A stretch of 64,000 nt of DNA, from positions 29,580 through 93,579 of the forward strand of contig NZ_JARWPM010000198.1 of the NCBI RefSeq assembly GCF_029869215.1, given 5' to 3'. Shown one piece after another: positions 25,471-33,989 of this stretch. The notes beneath the pieces are model-generated. The model worked only from the letters and a program-made list of their open reading frames with translations. It had not been told where the DNA came from and ran no database searches. The number at the start of each line of letters is the position of its first letter. The first letter of the stretch is position 1. The translations under genes were made by a program, and so were the position numbers. The DNA comes from Nocardia carnea. Lineage in GTDB: Bacteria > Actinomycetota > Actinomycetes > Mycobacteriales > Mycobacteriaceae.

Positions 25471-25678
25471 CAGTGTGGTCGTCCCTTCTGCTGGGTAGGA
25501 AAAGCCGCTGGTACGGAAGTTGTTTCATCTCGTCGGTCGCCAGATCGTCGACCGTCACACGCGCCAGTCCCTGTCGTGTTGCTTCGGCGGCGAATGCCTC
25601 TGCGGCACACCGCTCTGCTCGGTAGTGCTGTACCGGCACTCCCGGGATGTCGAAGTCAACGACCAGGCGGCGCTCCAT
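25397..25678 (-). CDS. Small hypothetical protein, operon gene 2
   Basis: A 93-residue product begins MERRLVVDFDIPGVPVQHYR and continues CAAEAFAAEATRQGLARVTV, then a low-complexity His/Asp-rich tail. Only the first ~65 residues look well conserved in style. The tail overlaps the start of the nucleoside hydrolase, so the 3' end may carry a sequencing shift. It starts six bases after the stop of the preceding small gene. No function is recognised. Confidence 0.5.
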   Translation of the reverse strand: MERRLVVDFDIPGVPVQHYRAERCAAEAFAAEATRQGLARVTVDDLATDEMKQLPYQRLFLPSRRDDHTDGLDTSTDAAWHAADGPHARHYLH

Positions 25679-25684
25679 GGCGGA

Positions 25685-25888
25685 TCAATCGGCCGCAGGG
25701 TCGCCGGTCCATAGCGGTAATTGCTCAGCGACCCGTCGCATCGTCGCCTCGTCGCACGAGAACGACCGCGCTAGCGGGCCGCCGGACTCGTCTCGGGCGA
25801 CGATGACCGTTGCCAGCGCCTCGCCCAGCCGCTCGAAATGCGTGGGCAACGTCGCTCCTGGATTACGCTGCGGCAGATCGTCGGTCAT
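25685..25888 (-). CDS. Small hypothetical protein, first gene of the heptose operon
   Basis: A 67-residue acidic protein starting MTDDLPQRNPGATLPTHFER, with VARDESGGPLARSFSCDEA in the middle. It is not recognised. ATG 25888 is preferred because AAGGGG lies seven bases upstream; the longer frame reads through non-coding-like sequence. As first gene in a 14-gene minus-strand run, its promoter should lie in the 200-bp region shared with the divergent aminotransferase gene. Confidence 0.55.
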   Translation of the reverse strand: MTDDLPQRNPGATLPTHFERLGEALATVIVARDESGGPLARSFSCDEATMRRVAEQLPLWTGDPAAD

Positions 25889-26088
25889 CACTGAACCCCT
25901 TGCGCATGTATCGAGCGGCCTGGCCGGGCACCGAACCCGGCCCTGCCCTCGGTGGTTTCCATGAACCTCAGAATCGGTGTGCGGGCGCTTGGCCGGAACT
26001 GTCGCTTCACGGCGTTGCACTGACGTTTCGCTGACGTTGAGCACCCAGCGCTGCTTCCAGGCAGGCCGGTCGATGACAGACTGGCCCC
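25889..26088. promoter_or_regulatory. Divergent promoter region of heptose operon and aminotransferase gene
   Basis: These 200 bp separate the minus-strand operon (first ATG 25888) from the plus-strand aminotransferase (ATG 26089). They are the only sizeable intergenic space upstream of the 14 genes, so they should hold both promoters. I could not fix -35/-10 pairs with confidence. Confidence 0.5.
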
Positions 26089-26868
26089 ATGGAACTCAAC
26101 GGGTCGCCGATCACCGAGTCCGATCTCGCTGCATTGGGTTTGGTCGGGTACGGGCACTTCACGTCCATGCGGGTCGAGAACCACGCTGTTCGCGGACTCA
26201 GCCAGCACATGGACCGACTCATCCGCGACTGCCGCACCGTGTTCGACACCGAGCTCGACCCCGACCGGGTACGCGAACTCATCCGTCACGCGCTGCCGGA
26301 CACGGCGTCTCCGGTGGTTGTTCGCGTCACTGTGTTCGACCCGCACCTCGGGCTCGGCAAACCTGGAGCCGACGCCGACCCGCAGATCCTCGTCACCTCG
26401 CGGGAGGCTCCCGCCGTCCCGCAGGCCCCGCTGACTTTGCGGTCGGCCGTCTACACCCGCGACCTGCCCAAAACCAAGCATGTCGGGTTGTTCGGCAGTC
26501 TCTACCAGCGTCGCCTCGCGCAACGCGATGGCGCTGATGACGTCCTGTTCACCCTGGCCGATGGGACCATCACCGAGATCGCGACCTCCAATATCGGTGT
26601 GATCTCCGATGGCCAGCTGATCTGGCCGCAGGCCGAGGTACTTCCCGGCATCACGATGCGCCTGCTCAGCCAGACCCTCGATGAGGACGTCGTCGTCAAA
26701 CCCATCACGCTGGCCGAACTGCCGCATGTCGACGGCGCGGTCGCGACCAACGCAGCGGTCGGCGTTCGCGCCATCGCCCGCATCGACAACGTCGACCTGC
26801 CCGTCGACCATGAGATGATCGCCAGGCTCCGGACAGAGTACGAATCCATTCCCCCGCAACGCATCTGA
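26089..26868 (+). CDS. Class IV PLP aminotransferase or aminodeoxychorismate-lyase-like enzyme
   Basis: The 259-residue fold-type IV PLP protein has the catalytic Lys in DLPKTKHVGLFGSLYQRR (about residue 130), the ADDVLF strand, ITEIATSNIGVI with its Glu, and the phosphate-binding LPGITMRLL. These match branched-chain aminotransferase, D-amino acid aminotransferase and ADC lyase relatives, so the substrate cannot be chosen from sequence. It diverges from the heptose operon and precedes the XRE-FGE gene by 66 bp, suggesting it supplies or removes an amino group in the same pathway. Confidence 0.8.
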   Translation: MELNGSPITESDLAALGLVGYGHFTSMRVENHAVRGLSQHMDRLIRDCRTVFDTELDPDRVRELIRHALPDTASPVVVRVTVFDPHLGLGKPGADADPQILVTSREAPAVPQAPLTLRSAVYTRDLPKTKHVGLFGSLYQRRLAQRDGADDVLFTLADGTITEIATSNIGVISDGQLIWPQAEVLPGITMRLLSQTLDEDVVVKPITLAELPHVDGAVATNAAVGVRAIARIDNVDLPVDHEMIARLRTEYESIPPQRI

Positions 26869-26934
26869 CCTGCTTTGCGCCACTATTGTGACTAGGCTCG
26901 GAACCCACCGCTCGGGGAAGGGAGCACACAGGCG

Positions 26935-27870
26935 ATGGGCATCGTGGTCCGCAGCTGGACCGGCGCCGAAGCGCGCGCACTGCGAGACGCACGGCGAATG
27001 AGTATCACCGAATTCGCCGCACACATCGGCGTCAATCCTCGGCTGATCTCCCGCTGGGAGGCCGGCGGCAAGAACATCCGCCCCCGCCCGGTCAACCAAG
27101 CAGCACTCGACACCATCCTGGCGCGGCTGGGCAGCGACGAACTGACCCGGTTCGTCGAAGCGATATCCCCGGCCGTCCTCAGCGACGCCCGCGATACCGA
27201 CGTACCTGAGCAACGCACCGACACCCGCCATCCCGCTGACGGCAAGCTCATGACCTGGATTCCCGAAGGGATCTACCTCGCGGGGCCACAGGACCAACCC
27301 GTATGGGTGGCTGGGTACTGGATCGATGTCTTCCCGACCACCAACGCGGATTACGCGAGATTTGTGGCGGCCCAAGGGTATTCCGCACCCCACCACTGGG
27401 GCGGTCCGGCTCCGGCCCGTGAGATCGCCGATCACCCGGTGGTCTGGGTGAGCCGGGACGACGCCGCCACCTATGCCCGATGGGCCCAGAAGTCCCTGCC
27501 GACCAGCCAGCAGTGGGAGAAAGCTGCTCGAGGTACCCGCGGCAACGTCTGGCCCTGGGGAAACCAACCGACCCCAGCCAAATGCAATATTCGCGGTTCC
27601 GGCCCTGGCACGACAACCCCTGTCGCGACCTACGCCAGCGGTGTCAGTCCATTCGGTGTATACGACCTCGTCGACAACACCTGGGAATGGACCGCCACCG
27701 AAACCACCAGCGGCCGGTACGAACTCAAAGGCAGTGCCTTCACCAGCCCCTTCGACCGAGGCGAACCGTCGGCATTCAACGACGCCGCGCATTCGATGCT
27801 CGACGACGACACCGGATTCCGATGTGTCGCAACCGGCCTCGCGAACGAGGCGGACCAAGTCGACCGATAG
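26935..27870 (+). CDS. Fusion of XRE-type HTH and formylglycine-generating-enzyme-like domain
   Basis: Residues ~8-60 form a Cro/CI-type HTH (RDARRMSITEFAAHIGVNPR, then ISRWEAGGKNIRPRP). From ~105 onward the protein is an FGE-sulfatase (SUMF1) fold: MTWIPEGIYLAG, WIDVFPTTNADYARFV, DHPVVWVSRDDAATYARWA, PTSQQWEKAARG, VYDLVDNTWEWTA and DTGFRCVA. The two catalytic Cys of true FGE are not evident, so it may sense or bind a ligand rather than modify sulfatases. It probably regulates the divergent heptose operon or its own unit. TAGGCT near 26895 could be a -10. Confidence 0.8.
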   Translation: MGIVVRSWTGAEARALRDARRMSITEFAAHIGVNPRLISRWEAGGKNIRPRPVNQAALDTILARLGSDELTRFVEAISPAVLSDARDTDVPEQRTDTRHPADGKLMTWIPEGIYLAGPQDQPVWVAGYWIDVFPTTNADYARFVAAQGYSAPHHWGGPAPAREIADHPVVWVSRDDAATYARWAQKSLPTSQQWEKAARGTRGNVWPWGNQPTPAKCNIRGSGPGTTTPVATYASGVSPFGVYDLVDNTWEWTATETTSGRYELKGSAFTSPFDRGEPSAFNDAAHSMLDDDTGFRCVATGLANEADQVDR

Positions 27871-27899
27871 CGGATACTCCGTGTGGCCCGCGAGAGATG

Positions 27900-28235
27900 T
27901 CATCGGATCTCCCGCAGGCGATCGGGGCGCGATATCAACCGCGTCCTGCCTTCACCCTGGGGCCAGCACACGCCCCGATCGACCGACCACACCTCAGCTG
28001 TGCGCCGGGCGGCGGGAATCCACGCGCCCAAGTGGGCTTCCGACGGAATCATCACCAAATCGACCGAGTCGGGCAGATTCGCGAGCAGCCGGACCAAGCC
28101 TTCGCTGGAGTCGCGAAACACGATCTCGTCCAGCTGGATGCGGTGCACGCGCGCCAGCGCCCTGATCCCCGCAGCCACCGTTTCGGCCGCCACCCCCGCG
28201 ATATCGCGACGGACGATCCCCAATGCCCGCCTCAT
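27900..28235 (-). CDS. Small hypothetical protein coupled to 28232-29050
   Basis: A 111-residue protein starting MRRALGIVRRDIAGVAAET, with RVHRIQLDEIVFRDSSEGLV and VDLVMIPSEAHLGAW. The repeated use of PSEAHL in this and the upstream protein suggests a shared fold, possibly a recombinase-like or Rossmann-type region. The ATG at 28235 overlaps the preceding stop (ATGA). I do not recognise a function. Confidence 0.65.
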   Translation of the reverse strand: MRRALGIVRRDIAGVAAETVAAGIRALARVHRIQLDEIVFRDSSEGLVRLLANLPDSVDLVMIPSEAHLGAWIPAARRTAEVWSVDRGVCWPQGEGRTRLISRPDRLREIR

Positions 28236-29050
28236 GATGCTCGCCCCGCCGCCAGCGGTGACTGACCAGGCTCGATCGGCAGCCGGATCCAAGAGATTCG
28301 GGCGCCCCCGCGTAGCGAGCGTCGGCCAGCCGCTGCCGGGCCAAGTACGTCGGGACCGATCGGTTCGAGAGAAAGCATCGGCGACCGAAGAACCTGCACC
28401 TCCAACGCCGGGCCCCGAAGCAACAGCCACACCGTCAGAACGATCGACTCGGTCAGATTCGGCAGCGTGGCTGTGAGATCGGCGAAGATCGGCGGATTGC
28501 CGCCGCTGTCTGCGGGTATGAAGTCGGACAGAGCAGATAGCACGAAGTGTTCGACGTCGTCGACCATGTGCCGCAGCCTGGCTCTCGACAGGGTATTGAG
28601 GATGTCCATGCGGGCCTCCTCCACTACAGTCACCGAACCGGTCCGCAGCAGGAGTCGAGCCAACGTGCGCTCACGCGGCAGGACGACGCTGCGGCGAAAT
28701 CCGCTCAGCACAACCGACCGGTTGCTCAGGTCCAAACACCACACACGCAAGCCGTCGACGGCATCGAGATCGTGGAGGAACTTCGTCCGCTGCTGACTAC
28801 GGCCCGCAGTCAAATGCGCTTCGGACGGAACGGCGACATCGCGGGCACCGGTCGATTCGATGGCCCGCATCAACTGCCACAACGCACCGGTCCCCGCGCC
28901 CGTCTCGCAGAAGAGGGCCGCGATATTGAACCCGTTCAGCCCAGCCAGATCCCGCAGTCGATGTTCGACATCGCTCTGGTGGTCACCGAGCAGTTCCTTG
29001 CGCAGGTACCCGTACATCAACGACGGTTCTCGGTCCGCGTTCGACAACAC
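28232..29050 (-). CDS. Hypothetical protein with a serine-recombinase-like N-terminus
   Basis: The 272-residue protein opens MYGYLRKELLGDHQSDVEHR after a short lead, then GFNIAALFCETGAGTGALWQ and DVAVPSEAHLTAG. This recalls the GYxR...Q layout of resolvase N-terminal domains, but the catalytic Ser motif is not intact. The C-terminal part (SDFIPADSGGNPPIFADLTA, ARISWIRLPI) may be an ATP-binding or sensor region. It is the middle gene of three minus-strand genes and is translationally coupled to the last. Function is unknown. Confidence 0.6.
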   Translation of the reverse strand: MLSNADREPSLMYGYLRKELLGDHQSDVEHRLRDLAGLNGFNIAALFCETGAGTGALWQLMRAIESTGARDVAVPSEAHLTAGRSQQRTKFLHDLDAVDGLRVWCLDLSNRSVVLSGFRRSVVLPRERTLARLLLRTGSVTVVEEARMDILNTLSRARLRHMVDDVEHFVLSALSDFIPADSGGNPPIFADLTATLPNLTESIVLTVWLLLRGPALEVQVLRSPMLSLEPIGPDVLGPAAAGRRSLRGGARISWIRLPIEPGQSPLAAGRAS

Positions 29051-29056
29051 CCGCGC

Positions 29057-29365
29057 TCACCTCCGCTCGCCCGGTAGCCAGATCCGCGCACGACGCGGTG
29101 GGAGATCAGGAATGGTGCAGGTGACACCCAGTACAACCGCGAGTTCATGGACGGTCAGCCCCAGCGCGTCAGCACCGAAGCGGATATCTCTCCAGCGGGG
29201 ATCGCCGGGTGGAGGCGCAGCCTGTAGTGCCTCACCCGCATGAACAGCCGCATTCGCGGCCAGGGTGTCCACCGTCCTGCCCTGCATCCACGGCAACGTC
29301 CACGACTGTTGCCCGACATACCACGCGGACAGCCGGTCAGTATCGGCTCCAGTTACAAGTTGCAT
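29057..29365 (-). CDS. Small hypothetical protein, first of three minus-strand genes
   Basis: A 102-residue protein beginning MQLVTGADTDRLSAWYVGQQ, with FGADALGLTVHELAVVLGVT that could form an HTH-like helix pair. It ends six bases before the next gene begins. Its promoter must lie in the palindrome-containing region shared with the divergent XRE gene. Confidence 0.55.
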   Translation of the reverse strand: MQLVTGADTDRLSAWYVGQQSWTLPWMQGRTVDTLAANAAVHAGEALQAAPPPGDPRWRDIRFGADALGLTVHELAVVLGVTCTIPDLPPRRARIWLPGERR

Positions 29366-29451
29366 GGCTGATCACTCCTGAGATCACTCGAACACTCGCT
29401 GAGTGCGCGGTATTGATGTGTTACTCATGCCACGACATTGAGAGTAATGTA

Positions 29452-29469
29452 GCTGGTATATATACCAGC
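29452..29469. promoter_or_regulatory. 18-bp perfect palindrome, probable operator
   Basis: GCTGGTATATATACCAGC is a perfect dyad between the divergent genes at 29365 (minus) and 29543 (plus). The core TGGTATATACCA-like sequence is the type bound by GntR-family repressors. A wider inverted pair, TTACTC (29421-29426) and GAGTAA (29442-29447), lies beside it. No GntR gene is in the window, so the regulator would be encoded elsewhere or be the adjacent XRE protein. Confidence 0.7.
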
Positions 29470-29542
29470 CGCAAGGGATGGGGCGATCCACCCTGAGAGG
29501 CGGGATAGGGTGCTAACGCACGATCGATGAATGGAGGCCGCG

Positions 29543-30412
29543 ATGACGACGCCAGGATGGGACCGGTCAGATCCGAATGCCCTGCGGTTCCTCATCGGCC
29601 GGGAGTTACGCGACGCTCGGGAACGAGCCCGCATGTCACAGCGCCAGGCCAGCGAACACCTCGGCTGCACCCAGACAAAGATCAACTACCTCGAATCGGG
29701 CCGTAATCAGCAACAACCTGACGAGGTAACTCACCTACTCAAGCTCTATGGCGCCGACGACGTCCACATCACACGCCTCGCCGCGCTCGCGTCCCAGGCC
29801 GACCAGACAATCTGGTGGGCGCCGTTCGGCGACGCCTTCCCGAACTGGTTCCGCACCTTCGTCGGACTCGAAGGGCTCGCGACCTCGGTATTCACCTACG
29901 AACAGACACTGCTCCCAGGACAGCTCCAGACACCCGAGTACGCAATGGCGCTTCTTCAGGGGAACCTGAGAGTTCCGCCGATCGATGCACCTCAGGTTGT
30001 GGAGGCGCGGATGGCACGACAACGCCTCACCGCAGCAAACAACCCGCTGCGGTATCGCGCCGTCCTGGAGGAAGTCGTACTCGATCGCCTGGTCGGCGGT
30101 TCTACGGTGATGCGGCCGCAACTCGAGCGCCTACTCGAACTGCAGGAACTCGACAACGTCGAGCTGCACATCATGCCGCTCAGCGTCACCGTCCACGACG
30201 GACTCGACGGCGACTTCATGCTGCTGAACTTCGACAATGCCCAATCGATCGGATATGTCGAATACCCGGCTGGCGCCCTGTACATGCAGGAACAGGACCA
30301 GGTGCAGTTGTATAAAATGGCAGCTGACCGGCTCTGTGAGGCAGCGCTGTCGGAGTCCGACTCCGCTGAAGTCATCAGAGCCCGAATCAGCACCCTGACA
30401 GACAAGGAGTGA
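29543..30412 (+). CDS. XRE-family regulator with DUF5753
   Basis: The 289-residue protein has an N-terminal HTH (LRDARERARMSQRQASEHLG, then TKINYLESGRNQQ) and the actinobacterial DUF5753 domain from ~100 on (FVGLEGLATSVFTYEQTLLP; MRPQLERLLELQELDNVELH; YVEYPAGALYMQE). The ATG at 29543 is chosen since GGAGG lies six bases upstream. It forms the widespread pair with a DUF397 gene that starts three bases beyond its stop. Such pairs act as regulator and small partner in development and antibiotic control. Confidence 0.9.
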   Translation: MTTPGWDRSDPNALRFLIGRELRDARERARMSQRQASEHLGCTQTKINYLESGRNQQQPDEVTHLLKLYGADDVHITRLAALASQADQTIWWAPFGDAFPNWFRTFVGLEGLATSVFTYEQTLLPGQLQTPEYAMALLQGNLRVPPIDAPQVVEARMARQRLTAANNPLRYRAVLEEVVLDRLVGGSTVMRPQLERLLELQELDNVELHIMPLSVTVHDGLDGDFMLLNFDNAQSIGYVEYPAGALYMQEQDQVQLYKMAADRLCEAALSESDSAEVIRARISTLTDKE

Positions 30413-30414
30413 CG

Positions 30415-30825
30415 GTGAACACCGGCACCCGCCTCGAATGGCGGACATCCAGCTACAGCAGCAACGGCGAGAACTGCGTCGAGGTCGCCCCCTCCGCCGG
30501 CTGGCGGACATCCAGCCACAGCGGGGCCGGTGAGAACTGCGTGGACGTCGCCCCCCGCGATAGTCGCGTCTACCTGCGGCACAGCAAGCACCCCTCGCAC
30601 GGCACGATCACCTTCGATCTCCACGCATGGACCGCGTTTATCGACGAATCGCGCAGCGGCTCGCGCAGCGCCAACGGCATCGTCAATGTCCGCAAGGACG
30701 GAGCGGACACCCTCGTCCAGACTGCGGATGGCGCGATCAGGCTCCGCTTCGACGATGGCGAATGGACCGCCTTCGTTGCCGGAGCCCGCGACGGCGAATT
30801 CGATTTCCTGCCGAACACGAATTGA
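30415..30825 (+). CDS. DUF397 protein with a duplicated motif, DUF5753 partner
   Basis: A 136-residue protein in which the DUF397 opening occurs twice: WRTSSYSSNGENCVEVAP and WRTSSHSGAGENCVDVAP. A normal C-terminus (VYLRHSKHP...FDLHAWTAFI) follows, then a ~55-residue extension with repeated GAIRLRFDDGEWTAFVAGA. GTG 30415 has AAGGAG five bases upstream; GTG 30409 is an alternative. It is cotranscribed with the XRE gene. The duplication suggests a fusion of two partner units. Confidence 0.85.
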   Translation: MNTGTRLEWRTSSYSSNGENCVEVAPSAGWRTSSHSGAGENCVDVAPRDSRVYLRHSKHPSHGTITFDLHAWTAFIDESRSGSRSANGIVNVRKDGADTLVQTADGAIRLRFDDGEWTAFVAGARDGEFDFLPNTN

Positions 30826-30941
30826 CGGCGGCGGCCCGCGCGGCGGCAGCGGTAACTCATGACGGAAGCTCTGACCGTCTGACAATGACGTCGCGATCCG
30901 CCATGGCTCCAGCCGCCTGCGCGGTGCCGGGTCGACGAGTG

Positions 30942-33900
30942 TCATCCATCCCGCTTCTGCAGCATTTGGTGGACTTCTCGCCAGTCGATTCCGGCTGGAG
31001 CTTTCGCCAGGATCGCGGCCAGTAGACCCAGCCGTGCGGTGCGGTCGGCGGGGTCGTCGGCCATGACCAGGACATCGTCGAAAAACGTGGTCAGTGGCTC
31101 GATCAGGGTGTGGCCGTGGGGGATCCATTCGGTCAACGGCTTGCCATCGGCAACAGGCACCGAACCCATCACGGTCAGGAGCTGCTGCTCGGCGGGGCCG
31201 ATGAGCCTAGCGGGGTCGTAGGTGGTGGGCGCGGCGGGAGGCAGGATCCGCATGATCCGTTGCAGTCCTTCCACAAGGTCGGCGAATCGGTTGTCCTCGC
31301 TGGCTTCGCTGATCTGGTCGATCAACATGTCCGCGCGATGCGGGGCCTCGGCGGAGGGACGGACTGCGGCGATGAGTCCTGGACCGACTGCTTCGTCGCG
31401 GAGTCGCTGCTCGTAGCGGGTGGTGATCAGTTCCTCAGCAGTGGACAGGACCGCGGGGTCGATGGTGAGGCCCTGGCCGCGGAGTTGGTCGGCGGCGGTC
31501 CTGAGGCCGATTGGGATGGTGACGTCGGCGAGTTCGGGGTGGTCGCGCAGGATTGCCAGGATTCCGGCTGCCGCGCGGCGCAGGCCGTAGGGGTCGGCGT
31601 TGCCGGTGAGTTTGGCGCCGACGGCGAGCATCGCGACCAGGAGGTCGAAGCGGTCTGCCAATGCAAGGAGCGCGCCGGGTGTGGTGGTGGGGAGGTCGTC
31701 TCCGGACGAGCGGGGCAGCTCCATTTCCCACAGTGCCGTGGCCACTGGTTCGGATTCGCGGGACTTGGTCGCGTATTCGCGCGCCATAGTGCCGGCGAGG
31801 GAGGTCATTTCGATCACCATTTGGGTGGCGAGGTCGAACTTCGCGAGGGCACCAGCGCGGGTCAAGGTGGCCGCGTCAGCAGCAGGGAGGCCACTGCGGG
31901 TGCCAAGTATGGAGGCCGCTGTGGCAATGCGGTCGGCGCGGTCAGCCATGGTGCCGACCTTCTCGTGGAACATGAGTGCCCCGAGCCGGGCCCGGAACTG
32001 GTCAGGGGCGATGGTCAGGTCGACATTCCAGAAGAACGCGGCATCCTCGAAGCGGGCGCGGAGCACGTTTTCGTTGCCGCCGCGGACGACGTCGGCGTCG
32101 CAGTCGCCGTTGGCCATCGTCACGAAGACCGGCAGCAGGTCACCCGCGCCGGAGCGGACCGGGAGGTAACGCTGATGCTTGCGCATCACAGTGATGAGGA
32201 TTTGTTCTGGCAGGTCGAGGTATTTCGGGTCGAAATGGCCCAGGATACCGGTCGGGGATTCGACGAGGTTGGTGATCTCATCGATCAGGTCGGCGTCGCC
32301 GTCGACGTCGATCCGGCCGTTCGCGGCCTCAGCCAGAGCGGCGGCCGAGGACACGACGCGTGCGCGGCGCTCGACCGGGTCGACGACGATTCCCGCGGCC
32401 TCGAGTACTGGGAGATAGTGGTCGGCGGCAGGGAGATCGAACGTCGGTGTAGCGGACTGGCGGTGGCCTCGGGTGCTGCGGCCCGCTACCAATGTGCCGG
32501 CGGTGATCGGGAGGATCTGGTCGCCGAGTAGCGCGGTGAGCCATCGGATAGGGCGGGAGAAACTCAATTCCGGATCACGCCAGCGCATGTTCTTGTCCGC
32601 CCGCAACGACAGGGTGAGCCGGGACAGGACATCGGTGAGTACCACTGCCGCCGAACGGCCGGCGCGAGTGCTCTCGACCGCGACGTGCTCGGCACCGCCG
32701 ACTTCGATCCGTTGCAGATCATCGGCCGAAACACCCTGCGCACGAAGGAAACCGGCGAGAGCCGGAGTGGATTTACCGTCGGCATCGTAGGCTGCGGCGA
32801 CCTTCGGGCCCCGGCGCACGTTCACGCTGTCGGGTTCCCTATCGGCGATGCCCTCGACTCGCACGCCGATCCGGCGTGGGGTCGCCTGCACGGTGATCTC
32901 ACCATGCGGCAGGGCAGTGGAATCAAGGAGTTCGATGAGTGTGGCGCGCACGCTGGAAATGCTCGCGGTCACGACATGCGGCGGTAGTTCCTCGGTGCCG
33001 ATCTCGAACAGCAGCACCGATCCGGGTGCTGAAGTGATCGTGGCGGGATCGACGGGAGAAGTGGCCAGCGGCGGCGGGGCGTGTACTCCGCGCGGATACC
33101 CGGCCTCCGCACGTAAGTCGGTCCACAGGGCGGCGATCTCGCGGGATTGCTTGCGCATCACCGCGAACCACTTCGCGCGCTCGGCTGTACTCACCGCACC
33201 GCGCGAATCCAGAATGTTGAATGCGTGGCTGGATTTCAGGACATGTACATGCGCAGGGACCGGCAGCCGGGTGGTGATCATCCGGTCGGCTTCGGCCGAG
33301 TACGCGGCGAGCAGGCCACGGGTGGTGTCGATGTCGGCGTCGTCGAGGTAGTAGCGCGACATCTCGTACTCAGACTGGCCGAACACTTCGCCGTAGCTGA
33401 CGCCGGGCGCGTAGGCGATGTGCTCGAAGTGTGTGACGCCCTGGATCGCCATCAGGATCCGCTCGAGGCCGTAGGTGATCTCGACCGGGATCGGGTCGAG
33501 GTTCTGTCCCGCGACCTGTTGGAAGTAGGTGAACTGGGTGATCTCCATACCGTCGAGCCAGACTTCCCAGCCCAGACCCCACGCCCCGATCGCCGGCTGA
33601 GCCCAGTTGTCCTCCACGAACCGCACATCGTGGGCATCGAGGTCGATACCGAGCGCGGCCAGCGAACCCAGGTACAACTCCTGCGGATCACCCGGTTCAG
33701 GTTTGAGTATCACCTGGAACTGGGTGTGGGTCTGCAAGCGGTTCGGGTTCTTACCGTATCGAGAGTCGTCGGGACGTACGGATGGTTCGACGTAGGCGAC
33801 GTTCCAGATTTCCGGACCCAGCACACTCAGCAGCGTGGCGGGGTTCATCGTGCCGGCACCGACCTCGGTGTTGAACGGCTGACCCAGCAGGCAACCTCGC

Positions 33901-33989
33901 TGCGACCAGTACGCCTGCAGACGAAGGATCGCTTCCTGCATCGATACGGGGACGGAGGGGTTGTCGTTGTGGGCAGTTGCCGTGGTCAT
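30942..33989 (-). CDS. glyQS-like: Fused alpha-beta glycyl-tRNA synthetase
   Basis: This is a 1015-residue single-chain version of the bacterial alpha2beta2-type GlyRS. Residues ~1-305 are the alpha class II core (QEAILRLQAYWSQRGCLLGQ, AYVEPSVRPDDSRYG, THTQFQVILKP, GWEVWLDGMEITQFTYFQQV, EITYGLERILM). A short Pro-rich linker follows, then from ~335 the beta part (LLFEIGTEELPPHVV, RWLTALLGDQILP, VRGGNENVLRARFEDAAFFW, ADPYGLRRAAAGILAI) with a C-terminal tRNA-binding domain. Most actinobacteria use the unrelated dimeric GlyRS, so this may be a second, specialised copy. ATG 33989 overlaps the radical SAM/SPASM stop (ATGA), tying it to that operon. Confidence 0.9.
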   Translation of the reverse strand: MTTATAHNDNPSVPVSMQEAILRLQAYWSQRGCLLGQPFNTEVGAGTMNPATLLSVLGPEIWNVAYVEPSVRPDDSRYGKNPNRLQTHTQFQVILKPEPGDPQELYLGSLAALGIDLDAHDVRFVEDNWAQPAIGAWGLGWEVWLDGMEITQFTYFQQVAGQNLDPIPVEITYGLERILMAIQGVTHFEHIAYAPGVSYGEVFGQSEYEMSRYYLDDADIDTTRGLLAAYSAEADRMITTRLPVPAHVHVLKSSHAFNILDSRGAVSTAERAKWFAVMRKQSREIAALWTDLRAEAGYPRGVHAPPPLATSPVDPATITSAPGSVLLFEIGTEELPPHVVTASISSVRATLIELLDSTALPHGEITVQATPRRIGVRVEGIADREPDSVNVRRGPKVAAAYDADGKSTPALAGFLRAQGVSADDLQRIEVGGAEHVAVESTRAGRSAAVVLTDVLSRLTLSLRADKNMRWRDPELSFSRPIRWLTALLGDQILPITAGTLVAGRSTRGHRQSATPTFDLPAADHYLPVLEAAGIVVDPVERRARVVSSAAALAEAANGRIDVDGDADLIDEITNLVESPTGILGHFDPKYLDLPEQILITVMRKHQRYLPVRSGAGDLLPVFVTMANGDCDADVVRGGNENVLRARFEDAAFFWNVDLTIAPDQFRARLGALMFHEKVGTMADRADRIATAASILGTRSGLPAADAATLTRAGALAKFDLATQMVIEMTSLAGTMAREYATKSRESEPVATALWEMELPRSSGDDLPTTTPGALLALADRFDLLVAMLAVGAKLTGNADPYGLRRAAAGILAILRDHPELADVTIPIGLRTAADQLRGQGLTIDPAVLSTAEELITTRYEQRLRDEAVGPGLIAAVRPSAEAPHRADMLIDQISEASEDNRFADLVEGLQRIMRILPPAAPTTYDPARLIGPAEQQLLTVMGSVPVADGKPLTEWIPHGHTLIEPLTTFFDDVLVMADDPADRTARLGLLAAILAKAPAGIDWREVHQMLQKRDG

